From positions 1-64,000 of the forward strand of contig WPIO01000174.1 in NCBI GenBank assembly GCA_009760855.2: 64,000 nt of DNA, in the 5' to 3' direction. Shown here one piece after another: positions 39,190 to 50,500 of this stretch. Position 1 is the stretch's first letter; every line of letters starts with the position of its first letter. Both the position numbers and the translations under genes were made by a program. The notes beneath the pieces are model-generated. The model ran no database searches, was not told the DNA's origin, and saw only the letters and a list, made by a program, of their open reading frames with translations. Source of the DNA: Cristatella mucedo. Lineage: Eukaryota > Bryozoa > Phylactolaemata > Cristatellidae.

Positions 39190-40130
39190 TCGGAGCTCGA
39201 ACGTACTTGCAAAGGGAAACGGCGGGTGGCCCTTTGGTTGGCTTGTTTTCTATTTGTTCACCTTTTATTTTTTCACCTATTTATTTCTCGGCGAGCGCAG
39301 GCCTCTCGTCGATCTGGTCGAGCTGTGACTCGACGTCGCTGCAGTCAGACGTTCGATGACTGCCTTGACTGACTGGCCTTGACCGCGACCTTGACCTGCA
39401 TGCCTGCCTGGGCAGCTGACCGGTATGCGACTGGCCTGGGACCTTAGCCTACATGCAATCCCACCGGCGTAGCAATCAAGCAGCCTTATTCTGCAACTCT
39501 GCCGCCTACAATGACTTTCGACACAAGAGATTGTGCGATGGATTGTTGCTTTTATTTTTTGAGGATATTTACGTGAATTTCATGCATCACATGAGTAAGC
39601 ACCGAAGCTGGCGAAGTTGTTTGCTCTGCTATGATGCGGCAGTGCATGCGTGTCACGTGGCCCCCACTAACACATGCACGTTGCTGTCATCACGTGACTC
39701 TGTCTTCTGCTCGACCCATCCGAAGTAGCCCTAGAAGTGATTCATTTCTCTAAGGGTGTTATCAAGCTTATTCATTATTATCATGGGTTAGTTTCAAGTC
39801 TAGAACCTGCCAAACGTTTTCTGGCAAACTCAATAAGTTAAAGAATGGTATAGCTAAGTTATTGTTGTGAGAACTGCAATGTGCACTGTAGAGGCTGAGC
39901 TAGTGCAGCAGTACCGCTATGCAGTTCAGCTATGTACCACAGCAGCAACTGTATTAGCTCGGCTCGATCACGTAAGTGGAACGGTGCCGTAAAGACCAGA
40001 AAGTCTCAGTTTCTAAATCGACAGAGTTCTTAACCAGTAGCTCAGAGTTTGTGGGATAATTCCCTGGTGGCGGCAGTCAGTGTTTTGGTGCTCAGTCCCA
40101 CATCACACTGTCTGCTGGCGCTCGCTATTT
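39190..40130. other. No gene recognised
   Basis: Unique-looking sequence with short scattered ORFs. A 91-codon ORF at 39,453-39,728 has no recognisable motif. Confidence 0.4.
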
Positions 40131-40550
40131 TAGTAATAATAATACACTTAATAAAAGCCCTCAGATAACTCAATCTCTTTCTAGGCGCTTTACATTTTTC
40201 TGCAAAGTAAACTTGATCGAATGGTAAGTGGTATCATGCTTGATAAACAACAAGAATAACGTGGTTAGGGGTGACATGCACAGGGTCAGCATGCAAGTGT
40301 GGTTAGTGGCAGCATGCACAGCGTTAGCTTGCTCAAGCACATAAAGGACGAATCACAAGAACCCACTAAATGCTGTCCTCAATAGGTGCGTTTTTAAGTT
40401 ATTTTTGAATGCTGTCAACTCAGGGGATGTCGTGACTGAAGTCGGAAGTGAGCTCCCAGCTTTGGGTGCATACGAACTAAAGGATTTGATGTTTTCAAAA
40501 ATACGTCGCCAAAGATTTTGGGGTTTGCACGAGGTATTTTACATTTTTAT
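40131..40550 (-). mobile_element. LINE-A 3' end, 5'-truncated
   Basis: It starts with TAATAATAATACACTTAATA and the complement of the hairpin. It continues through the CTTTACATTTTTCTGCAAAG box and the GTGACATGCACAGGGTCAGC segment into the C-terminal coding remnant. Confidence 0.9.
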
Positions 40551-41718
40551 TACTATTTTTATTTCATTCTGTATTTTGAATTTACCAAAGAAGCTTAGAT
40601 GTGGTCAACATCGTGGGTTAGAGTAAGAATTTAGATCGGTATTTTCTGATAAACCGAGAGCCATCATAGCTCCTTTAGCAAAGAAGACTCATAGTGGAGT
40701 TTCCTGGATGTCTTGAATATCCTTGCAGCTGTATTCATCGCTAACTGTAAAGGCTTACTTAAGGGGCATTTCTGGTAGCCCTACAAATGTTGTCAACATT
40801 GAATTACAGGTAGTACCATCTAGACGGAGCCGGGAGCTGATAAGATCTTAAGCCAACTGCTACGTTAAGTAGTCTCTAATCCCGGACTAGGAGGGAGAGC
40901 ATAAACTAGCTGTACCTTAAGCCCTAAACTAGCAGTAGAGATGGTCTGCTGAATAAAATTATATAGCATCAAACAGTGGTCAAAGAGACATTTACATTAA
41001 TAATAGCAATCATCAATGGTCATGCTACGCCTTCAGTTAAATGAGCCATGGTTTAGATTGAGAAAGTTTGCCAATGACTGCATTCAGTTAATCGATAACT
41101 TTTCAGTTTATTAATAACAGCAGGCTTGAGCCTCGGTGGCCGTTTACGGTCATGGGTATTTTGCTTAGTTAGATTACTTATGTCTATGACTTTCATTTAT
41201 ATTAAGTCAGTAACAGCTTGCATGTATTAGTATGAGTCAGTTAGCCTTAGCATAAGTTAGTCTTGCACCTGCCTGTTCATGTGCCCATTCATATCTGTCT
41301 ATATATCTATATCTGTCTAGATGTCTTTCTTTTCTCACCTGGTTCTTCCCTTCATTTATCTCTCTAAATCTGTATCTTCTCTGTCTCTCACTCTCTCTGT
41401 CTCTCCTCCCTGTAGCTCTTGGTATCTCTCTTTCTCTCTAATGGATCACCTAGGGTCATCTCTTCCTAATGACGCTACACAGTGTGCTTCGCCAGATGGC
41501 CTAGGGATCATTGACTATGTCCATGTTTCAACTGATTTCCATTGTAGTGTATTTTTCAACTCTGCAGGAGTTCCACTTGTCGACGACAGTGAGGTTTTTG
41601 TTTCAGCCCCGTGACTGCTTGTCTGAAAGAAATCGCTTTAGCATGATAATGGTATTCGGTGGTCGCAAACAGAATTAATCGTAAGCAAGTGTATCTGTCA
41701 GTGGCCATGTAGAGTGTG

Positions 41719-41782
<64 letters not shown>

Positions 41783-43770
41783 ACGGAGTAACGATGTAGC
41801 TGTTACACTTATGCTGGAGTTGGGTGTGCTCAGACTCATCCGATGCTGATAGTGGACTTCCACGGTGGCGGCACCACGGTCCTTTGCGTGCTGATCGCGA
41901 TAGCTTCACTACTTGCCACGGTTTCCTGCTTCGTCAGTAGATGCCTCTACGTCAACAGGGGCGTTAAATGCAGACTGAGCAAGGCTCTCCACTTGCATTG
42001 GGCTGTCACTTGCTGACAGCCAGAGGTGAACTATCACAGTACGCGATCACAGGTCTATCACAACTATCACAGTACGCGAAGCCTGCTGCATCGTTACACG
42101 AACTCTCTACCTCTCATAGTCGTGTTCATTTGCCTCAGTGCAGGCATGGCAGGTGGTGCATGCTGCATTCAGCTGAACAAGGTGCCTGCGATGATATTTG
42201 CACCTCTTTGGCTACCAGCCACCGTGACAGCTCCAGTCTCAAGGTATCGAGCTGTTGGATGAAGTTAGTCACACGGGAAGGCGTTCAGTGCATAGCTGCG
42301 TATTCAATAATTTTTTTTACCTCGTACATCCCATCTTTGTGCTTTTGGTAGTACTTAAAAAAATTGTGTTTAGTCTATACTAGCACGCCTTGTCAGCATT
42401 ACAGATGTGGATAGACTGCTACTGGTACGATTTTTTGTTTCTGTTAAAGCATCGAACGTTTTATCGCTTTCTGTCTCTCATTGTAAAGAGTCTGCCTGAA
42501 GACCGGCAGCAGCACACTTTGTGCACTGGTCTCGCATTGCTGGGTCAGCCCGATTTCACATGCGCAGCCTACTTAGCTTTTTATGTGCATTTGCCATGCA
42601 CTGGCGTGCCTTGCCTTGGGGAGTGGAGATTCGCGATTGGAGGGAGGCGAAGTGAGCTGTGTGGCACGGGCAGCACTGGGGAGTGCACTGGCTGTTCTGT
42701 AGCAGCCCGCTGCAGATGTACATTTCTGCTTGCTGCCCTTGAACTAGCACTAGAAAGATGGCTGCCATGATATTTTGGCTAGGAATAGGTAAATGGGCGA
42801 TTCGTCAAGGTGTCGTGTGAACGGAAATGCAATGGATGTAGTGCCAAATTATTTCATGGGCGCTTAACATAAAAAAATGCAGAGGAGAGGGGTGAAACCG
42901 ATCGGGAAGCAACAAATCTAGAGGCCTAACCTGGGGCCTCTCCATCCAGCCTGAGCTCTTGATAGGGGATCTTGCTCAGAGATGGCTAGATAAACCAAGA
43001 ACTGCCAGCACCGTGACATTCTTAGGGTAGGTAATAGCAGTAATAAAACAGTCAGAATGCACCGCAAGTGAACTGAATATATGTACAGTCAACGTTTAAA
43101 TGCTGGACAAGAAGCACGACAATCGGTTAGTGAAACACTGGGAATAGTTATGGAAAACTGCACGTGGGTCAAATCCATAGTTTACTGCGAATGGGGTTAA
43201 GTCAATAATTTATTCTTTCCTTTTAATCGGCGCATGCGCTTTGTGGTAGCTTTACTCCGAGCTTTAGCTGTGAATGGAGACCATACTTTTTTTTATGCTT
43301 CTCTTAAACCCACAGGTTTAGAGGTTGTTGTCAGAGCTACCATAGCGATCAAGTATTATAAAAATGATTTTGCAGTCTATAAGCATTGTCTATTTCTGTA
43401 TCATATCCAAAGATAGGTATCTGAACTAACGAAGTTACTGTACGGTCCAGGCTAAAATGAGTCCATTTGGAACCTCATAAAATATTAAAATATCGATTAT
43501 GAGAACGATTTTTTCATTTAATTCTTTATTTATTAGATTTCATATTGACTACATTTCTTACAGGAGGCTTATGTTGATGCACCTCCTTACAGTAAATACC
43601 TATTTGAATGACTAAATTCCTTACTGGATATGTTTCATTAATATCTCTCCCTCTAGCACATATTGGTATGATGACAAAGCCTACAAGAAATCCAGTCACT
43701 TCCCATGTGAAAGACTGAAAGTAAGGAGACTCATGCACAACAAGTGCTCTACAAATGCGCAATGCACCTT
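40551..43770. other. Gene-poor stretch; (GA)n at 41,721-41,778
   Basis: No transposon copy is clear here. A GA microsatellite of about 58 bp lies at 41,721-41,778. Two plus frames are somewhat protein-like but unrecognised: about 41,440-41,614 (MDHLGSSLPNDATQ, then GIIDYVHVSTDFHCSVFF), and 42,390-42,770 (126 codons, GKTG-free, Cys-rich end). Neither has a motif that allows assignment. Tandem copies of CTATCACAGTACGCGA lie near 42,030-42,080. Confidence 0.4.
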
Positions 43771-43985
43771 GTAATGTATCTCCGTCTGTAACTCCACAAA
43801 GTCATAAAGACTATGTGGGTGTTACGCAGGAGAGTTTTGTATAGCGCACTCACAGCCTAAGCGGCTTTCGGTACGCATTCGGTAGCCAACAGACTTCGTC
43901 TCACGCAACAAAGAGAAAGTGGGATTCAGTTTGTAATTAATCTTTAGTTCAGTTTCAGGTTCTTCATCAGTGTTGAAGGCTTAAG
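43771..43985 (-). mobile_element. LINE-B 3' UTR fragment
   Basis: The complement reads AAAACTCTCCTGCGTAACAC, then CCACATAG, then GGAGTTACAGACGGAGATAC, ending in TACATT repeats. The same segment ends the copies at 52,850-52,925 and 57,691-57,795. Upstream on the complement is the CATACCGAAAGCCGCTTAGG box. Confidence 0.8.
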
Positions 43986-44109
43986 CCTGAGGAGCTGACC
44001 ATGCAGCCATCGAGCCCCACCCGGCATGCATCAGTGTGCTGTGCCTGCTCGTGGCACACCGGATGTGCATGCCTCCGTGTCAGCTGCGATGTGCCGGCAG
44101 GTGATTCCT

Positions 44110-45615
44110 GGAATGCTCATAATTGTATTACATTGCCAGTACCGGCATGCATTGCACAGACCCGAGTTGCATTACATTTACAACCACTACGTTACAAGAA
44201 ATAGCGTTGCATTGCAAGGACCAGCATTACACTGCAAGGACTAGCATGACCTTACAACGATCAAAATTGCATTGCAAGGACCAGCTTGGCAAAGCACGGA
44301 CCAGGATTATATCAGGCCGATATCAGCATTGCACTGCAGGGAGAGCATTGCTTAGCTGGGACAGCATTGCACTTCAAGGACATCATTGCTTTGCTGGGAC
44401 AGCATTGCACTGCAAGGACAGCATTGCACTGCAAGAGTAGCAATCGTGTTAGATTTATAAGTACTTTCTCGTTGCGTTAAATTTATAAGTATTGCACTGC
44501 AACGGTAGCATTGCATTTCAAGAGTTGGCCTTGTATTCAAAGACACGCCAGCATTGCACTAGAGGGATCAGTGTAGCTTTGCAAGGGTCAGCATTGCATT
44601 GCACTGACCAGTGTTGCGTTACGCGTGCAGACATCGCATTATAGGAACCAGCGATGCATTGCAAGTACCAGAATAGCATTGTAAGGACGAGGAAGCACTG
44701 CATGGAAGACCAGCAGCAGCATTGTATTTGCAAGGATCATTGTACTGCATTAAAAGGATCAGCATCAGCAGCATTGCAGTACAAGGACCGCCATTGCAAA
44801 GCAAGAACCAGCGTTGCATTGCTGGTGCTAGCAATAACGTAAACAATACAATAGTATAAGGCAATAAATAAATATCGGCACTCAATTTTGGAAGGATTAG
44901 GGAGCATTGCATGGACCTGCATTGTATGTACATGGACTGTTTCATGACATTACAAATATCAGCATCGCTCTGCAAAGGGCTTGCAGTGTAGGATTGCAGA
45001 CATTAGCATTCAAGCACAGCAAGGGAAAGCATTAGCATTGCAAGAACCACGATTGCATTGCAACGAGTAGCAACACATTTGAAGGACCGGCATTGCAACG
45101 TATAAACTACCATTGCACAGCAATGGCTAGCTTTGCCTTGCAAGGACCATCATTGTATGTGCACGGACCAATATTGTACTGCAAGGACACATTGCATTAC
45201 AAATCCCAACACAGCATCGCAAGCACAAAGATTGCACAACAACTAGGATCAGAATTACACTTCGATTTATCAGTATTGCATTGCAATGGTCATTGCATCG
45301 CATAGCCCAGCGATCCATTGGAAGGATCAGAATTACACTGCGAGGTGCAGCATTGCATTGCAACGATGATTGCATCGCACAGCCTAGCGATTCATTGGAA
45401 GGATCAGCCTTACATTGCGAGGCCTAACAATGCAGTGCACGGAGGATCGGCATTGCAATGCAAGGACCAGTGCATTGCCAGACCTGGCATTGCACTGAAA
45501 GGACCAGTGTCATTGTGACAGGTACGAGCTTCGAGCTACAAGTATGGCGTTAGAAGGACCAGCATATCATTACAAGGACCATCATTAAGTTGCTAATAGC
45601 AGCATTGCCCCGGCC
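44110..45615. repeat. Degenerate minisatellite rich in GCATTGCA (about 20-22 bp unit)
   Basis: Dozens of imperfect units of the form CATTGCACTGCAAGGACCAG follow each other for 1.5 kb, with variable spacing. A longer local duplication of about 85 bp (two copies of a GCGATCCATTGGAAGGATCA-like segment) lies at about 45,295-45,420. All ORFs inside are low-complexity products of the repeat. Confidence 0.85.
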
Positions 45616-46174
45616 TCTGGGTCTGTATGTATAAAGTCTAGAGCCATGAGTACACTTAATTAGGCAAACTCGGAGGAAACCAATATCAGTATCTTGTTGG
45701 TAGTCTGCTGCGGAATTTCACGGGACGAACTTGTTCCGAAATACATGCTGCCGTCGTATGTCGGCCTCGGATGAGTATTTTTTGTGGCAGGTCCAGCTTG
45801 GTCTTGATTCTAAGGTGAGGGTAAAATGCAGGTAGGTGCAGGCATGTGCAGGTATTTATCTCGTGTAGGCCCACCCCTTTACCTGGAGCTTCGGCTACTT
45901 CCGCCTGTCTGTGGAACAGCCTCGTACTGGCGCAGAAAGAGCAATGGTTGTCGTTCCTAATTAAAGTTTTCCCCTTTTTTGGCTTTAGCCTCTGTAATTC
46001 CATGAGCACGGGCCAGCTTTAACTCAAGGTCAAAGACTACCAATCAAGGTCAAAGAGGAGCGCATCGCTAGCTCTCAGCTACCCGCCTCAGCTTCCGGTG
46101 CTGCTACGTCTGGATAGAGCTAGAGTCAGGTAATGGTTTGATTCTTAGTAGTGACACGTTTCGATCTTTTGCAG
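45616..46174. other. No gene recognised
   Basis: A 107-codon minus ORF (45,686-46,009) has no recognisable motif. TTTTGCAG at 46,167-46,174 is a possible acceptor for the next entry. Confidence 0.35.
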
Positions 46175-46611
46175 AAATGCGTCGTCTGAGCTCGTCTTGA
46201 CCTCCTTGACCCCGGAGATCGAGAGTTGACCTCTTAACTCGGGTGATTGAGTTCAGCGGGGAAAGCATGCCTGAATTCGTACTGTATGCGATGACTTCCT
46301 ACTCAGATAGTGCTGCGCTTTTTTTTACCAGTGACTAGCTTACCGTGCTCGAAGCCTCAGCTTTACGATGAATTCACGAACGTGCTGCCGTATTTCTACG
46401 AAGCATTCGTCAATTTTAGTTCTTTCATAAGAAATGTAAGGCATAAATGGACGTTAAATACTGTGAGCTGCGGCACGAGAGGCAGGAGATCGAAGCTGCC
46501 GAGATTGACAAGATACAAAGGTTTGAAGATGCGCTGCGTGCTCTCTGTACAACTATTCTCGAGCGTTGCGATAAGCATGGGGTAGCGCTATACTATAGTG
46601 TACAATATTAA
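46175..46611 (+). CDS. Candidate unrecognised gene fragment (exon-like pieces)
   Basis: Three protein-like plus-strand pieces are close together. (1) After TTTTGCAG, 46,175 onward reads NASSELVLTSLTPEIES. (2) After a T-rich tract and ACCAG at 46,331, the frame reads PQLYDEFTNVLPYFYEAFVN, then FSSFIRN, ending at a GTAAGG donor-like site at 46,436. (3) From 46,447 the frame reads MDVKYCELRHERQEIEAAEI, then DKIQRFEDALRALCTTILER, to a TAA at 46,609, with a strongly helical, charged pattern. Pieces 2 and 3 are only 11 bp apart in different frames, too close for an intron. This is therefore either a frame-shifted pseudogene or two unrelated pieces. I do not recognise the family. Confidence 0.3.
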
Positions 46612-46649
46612 CCTCGTCGTCTGCTGAGCTCTCTTCGGTAGCCTGCGTC

Positions 46650-47200
46650 TTTATGTAGCACGCACGTGGGCCTACCTCAGTGCTTCGTAGCTTGCGGACC
46701 TACAGCTGAATCCCTATCCGCTCCGGATTGTAATTCAGCGCGGCGCTGCAGGCAGGTCGCAGCCTTGCAGCACCGTATGTCGACCTCGGATCGAGTGCAA
46801 GGGCGCGAAGCGTGTCTCGCTCGAGCGCAGACGCCCCGGCAGGCTAGGCTCGGGCGTCGGCGGCGAGACCGGAAGGAAAAGCGGCGACGGAGGCGCCGGC
46901 GGCGGCGTGACCGGATTAGCGGCGGCGGCTGCCGCAGGTCCAGCCGCTCGCGAACTTCCCGCGCGAACCGCAGTCGAGCCGCCCTGTAAAGAGAACCGGA
47001 TGCGACGTCGAGAGTCGACCTCTTGCTTCGCCGTGCTACGCTACGGCCAGCTATCGGCAGGCGACTCTGTCGGCGTATGCTGGCAGCTGCCGATCGTCGG
47101 CGGCCCCCCCCCCGGCGCATACTTACTATTTGACCTTGCTCTGCTTGGTCAAATAGTGAGTGCTAATAGCGGGGCTCGGCCGCCAGTGTGAGCTCCGGTG
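46650..47200. other. CpG-rich island
   Basis: Dense CG dinucleotides and purine-rich CGG/GGA runs give Arg-rich ORFs on both strands (46,666-46,989 plus, 46,677-47,120 minus). These look like composition artefacts. It may be a promoter-type CpG island. A 27-bp near-perfect dyad around 47,120-47,160 (TACTATTTGACC ... GGTCAAATAGT) is present. Confidence 0.4.
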
Positions 47201-47454
47201 GCTTGGTTTATCAACTTTCTGGGGTTTCTCTTACTAAGAAATTGGACTAGTTCTCCGACTATGCTTCGATACAAGGGTATTGGCTGTATTTGGACTGCGG
47301 CAGTCGGCCAAGGCACGTGACCCTGCAACTTTCTGAAAATGGAAGCTAGTAGCTGGTGAATATGACCAGCGTCTATCCAAATAGAAGGTGCCTATGCAAA
47401 CGACCTGCTTAAAATATATACTATATAATATAAATATTATATATATACATATAC

Positions 47455-47508
47455 AATGTAAAGTGCCTCGAAAGAGATGAGTTCTCTCTGAGGGCGCTTT
47501 ATCAGGTG

Positions 47509-47595
<87 letters not shown>
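47455..47595 (+). mobile_element. LINE-A tail ending in a (TA)n microsatellite
   Basis: A hairpin segment (AAAGTGCCTCGAAAGAGATG ... GGGCGCTTTATCAGGTG) at 47,459-47,507 is followed directly by about 80 bp of TA repeats to 47,593. The tail has probably expanded into the microsatellite. Confidence 0.85.
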
Positions 47596-48059
47596 TCGGT
47601 GTTCGACTCTATCAACACAGCCAGTCAGCAGTCAACTTTCACCAGCTGCTACCTAAACTACTGCCCCCAATTTAGCTGTCTGTGTGGCAGAGGCCAAGAT
47701 TAAGCAAGTCGGCCAGGCCTTGACCTTTCCTGAGACATCCAAACTTAGGAAGGCTGAGGGGACGAGATTTCTAGTCATGCCACTGGCAGATACCCTCAAA
47801 GGGACATTGTAGTGGTAGAAGGAATCATATTTCATAGTAACAATTAATTAGTTGCTGCACAGTGAAAGTACACAAGTCTTTACCACTAGTTGGAGATACC
47901 TTTTGCAGTGTTGCCGTCCTGTTGAAAAGAGCAGGCTGGCTATGTAATTTTGAGGCCAACGAGGAATGTGGGTCGGTTCATGCTTGTCTAGAACAAAAGC
48001 AGTAACTTTTGTATTCAGTACATATATTTGCATTCAGTGCATATGGCTGATGTTTTTTC
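47596..48059. other. No gene recognised; part of a dispersed repeat
   Basis: About 47,965-48,020 (CATGCTTGTCTAGAACAAAA context) resembles 50,828-50,880, so some of this is an unclassified interspersed repeat. Confidence 0.4.
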
Positions 48060-48850
48060 AAAGTTCACAGTTGGCTCAAAACGTTGCAGCTAGGCTCGTC
48101 TATCCTGAGCATTGCACTTGCCACATCAAACCATTTCTCACCAACCTGCACTGGCTGCCAGTCAAGCAAAGCATCGACTTCAAGGCCCTTTGACTTGCTT
48201 TTAGGTCCCTTCATTCTCTGGCTCCAGCTTATCTATCAAAACTACTCTACCACCAGGCAAAGAATCCTAGAACCCACTGTTCTGACTCGAATCGTTCAGC
48301 CATACCTCGTTTGAACCTCAAAACCGTTGAAGACCGTGCCTTTAGTTCCTATGATCCCGAAGCCTGGAACTCACCACCGACGCACTCACAACGTTTCCTG
48401 ACATGAACGACATTTAAAAAGAAGCTTAAATGCACATTTTTATGACAACAGTTGGCAGGTCATTGTGATTCGTCCTTCGTGTACACCATGCAAGGCGGTT
48501 GCTTTTTACGACCTCAAGCCCGAAATATTGGGTTGGAATCCTGCGGTGGGCGATCCTTTATTGCTGCCGTGCCGTAAGCAGTAACGTCAAAGCGGTAAGG
48601 TCTCTTCTTCCGCTATAAAAAAGAGGCTGCTGAATCAGCTAGTATTACATTTATTGATTCTTTTCATGTGCACGCACCTGCCATCGCTGCGCCTGCTGCT
48701 TGCAGCAGACGTTACCACCAACCATTCGGTCATGCTTTTCTAAACAATGCGATCGTGTTTCCTTTGCAGCAAATGTAAAGCGCGCCTAGAAAGAGTTCTC
48801 TGAGTGCGCTTTATCAAGTGTGTTATTATTATTTTTATTATTATTACATG
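48060..48850 (+). mobile_element. LINE-A copy split by a SINE-like insertion
   Basis: The plus frame reads LAQNVAARLVYPEHCTCHIK, then NLHWLPVKQSIDFK, then broken frames equivalent to FRSLHSLAPAYLS and AFSSYDPEAWNS, ending FKKKLKCTF near 48,440. This is the C-terminal end of a CR1/L2-type reverse transcriptase polypeptide. The 3' UTR starts but is interrupted at about 48,480 by a tRNA-like element. It resumes near 48,745 with GATCGTGTTTCCTTTGCAGC, the hairpin and (TTA)n to 48,850. Confidence 0.85.
48490..48740 (+). mobile_element. SINE-like tRNA-derived element inside LINE-A
   Basis: A B-box-like GGGTTGGAATCC is followed by the family body GGGCGATCCTTTATTGCTGC ... AAGAGGCTGCTGAATC, also seen at 52,930-53,070. 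The head is degenerate. The borders are estimated from where LINE-A similarity stops and resumes. Confidence 0.6.
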
Positions 48851-48852
48851 GT

Positions 48853-48925
48853 ATCTGTAATGTGCCTATAAAGAGACTCGGTTCTCTGAGGGTGCTGTAC
48901 AATGTATTATTATAAAGGTATATTA
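48853..48925 (+). mobile_element. LINE-A tail fragment
   Basis: AATGTGCCTATAAAGAGACT, then CGGTTCTCTGAGGGTGCTGT, then TATTATTAT: a third, older hairpin-plus-tail directly after the previous one. Confidence 0.7.
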
Positions 48926-48934
48926 TTATTATAT

Positions 48935-49165
48935 GGACCAACGAGCCACCGTGCTGCACCAGGCTATAGGTTGGAGAGCCTGCAAGAATACATAGTAGAA
49001 GCAGGGCAGATGGTTGACAGTGAGTACTAAAGTGCATAGGTCAAAGTAAGAATAATAATAATAATAATGATACTAACATATCAGCAGTGATAGTATTCAA
49101 CTTGAACCACTAATGCCGGATGGTCTCTCGAGGCCCACGAGATTCGCGAGATAGTGATGACAGCG
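48935..49165 (+). repeat. Unclassified dispersed repeat, copy 1
   Basis: It shares collinear segments with 50,945-51,240, including GAAGCAGGGCAGATGGTTGA, CAGTGAGTACTAAA and GATAGTATTCAACTTGAACC. No coding similarity is seen. Confidence 0.6.
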
Positions 49166-49386
49166 CTTCTTTGAAGCTGCACACTAAGCCACTTTTCGGG
49201 GTAGCCGTTGTGCTGGCCGAAGCCTTGACCTTGAACTCGGTACGATCGATGAGACTTTAGTAGTGACAGTTGGGTGAAGCGGCTGCTGCGGTGGAGCGCT
49301 TGTTGTGAGACCCTCACTGAGCATTTAGTACTTGTACGTCGTCCATGCTGCCGAGGCTCGAACGAAATTTGTAGTCGTTCCCGCAT

Positions 49387-49465
49387 AATTATATTATATT
49401 ATATAATTATAATATTATATAATATAGTAATTATAATTAATTATATTGTAATTATATTATAAATG
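49387..49465. repeat. AT-only low-complexity tract
   Basis: Almost pure A/T with irregular TTATA and TAATTA motifs. Confidence 0.9.
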
Positions 49466-49594
49466 TCCATAGTTATGTTATGTTCTGTCTCGGATGGATT
49501 GTTGCAATTCAGTTTTGGCTAGGCCACCAAGAAAAGCCACGAGCACTGCACCTGGTGATGAATATGGCTGCAAAGGTAGCTGAAAAATCCCAGA

Positions 49595-49735
49595 GGCTTA
49601 ATAATAATAATAATAATATTGCACTTGATAAAGCGCCCTCAGAGAACTTAATCTCTTTCTAGGCGCTTTACATATGCTGCTAAGTGATATGCAATAGAAT
49701 ATTAAGTAAAATTAGAATAGTAAGTAAAATGCTTG
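49595..49735 (-). mobile_element. LINE-A 3' tail, good hairpin
   Basis: (AAT)n is followed by the complement of the intact hairpin: AAAGCGCCCTCAGAGAACTT, then AATCTCTTTCTAGGCGCTTT. A short UTR piece follows. It is one of the best-preserved tails in the window. Confidence 0.9.
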
Positions 49736-49787
49736 ACCGTGTGTCTCCTTTGCAGAAGGAGCTTCGATGGCTTCCGGTTGATTGACG

Positions 49788-50155
<368 letters not shown>

Positions 50156-50411
50156 TGTGGCAGATGCAAGCCAGGACGGCGTGTGTAGTATGTTCCCAGC
50201 TGATTCAGCTGATCGCTGTCCAGTTTCCTTTGCTATGACAACTAGTCGCATTTTCTGCACAGCCATCCTCAAAATAGAATGCACACAAAACTCGTCTTTC
50301 AACTGTGCCTCTGATAACGAGAGAGAAGTTCAACTAGACTGGAAAGTATGGGAGGACTAGCGAAGAATGCTGATACTTATATCTGGAAGTAGGAGGACAA
50401 CGAGGGTAATA

Positions 50412-50500
50412 TGATAATAATAATGCATTTATACAGCGCCCTCAGAAGACTAGATCTCTTTTAGGCACTCTGCAGATGCTGTAAAGAAATCGTGACCAAA
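50412..50500 (-). mobile_element. LINE-A 3' tail fragment
   Basis: ATAATAATAATGCATTTATA, then CAGCGCCCTCAGAAGACTAG, then ATCTCTTTTAGGCACTCTGC: a worn complement of the hairpin. Confidence 0.8.

Noticed and set aside
46677-47120. Arg-rich ORFs in the CpG island
   Set aside because: Both strands give similar low-complexity Arg/Ser products, as expected from CGG-rich DNA.
47506-47703. Tyr-Ile ORF over the (TA)n tract and Val-Cys ORF over the (GT)n tract at 55,966-56,277
   Set aside because: Simple-repeat artefacts.
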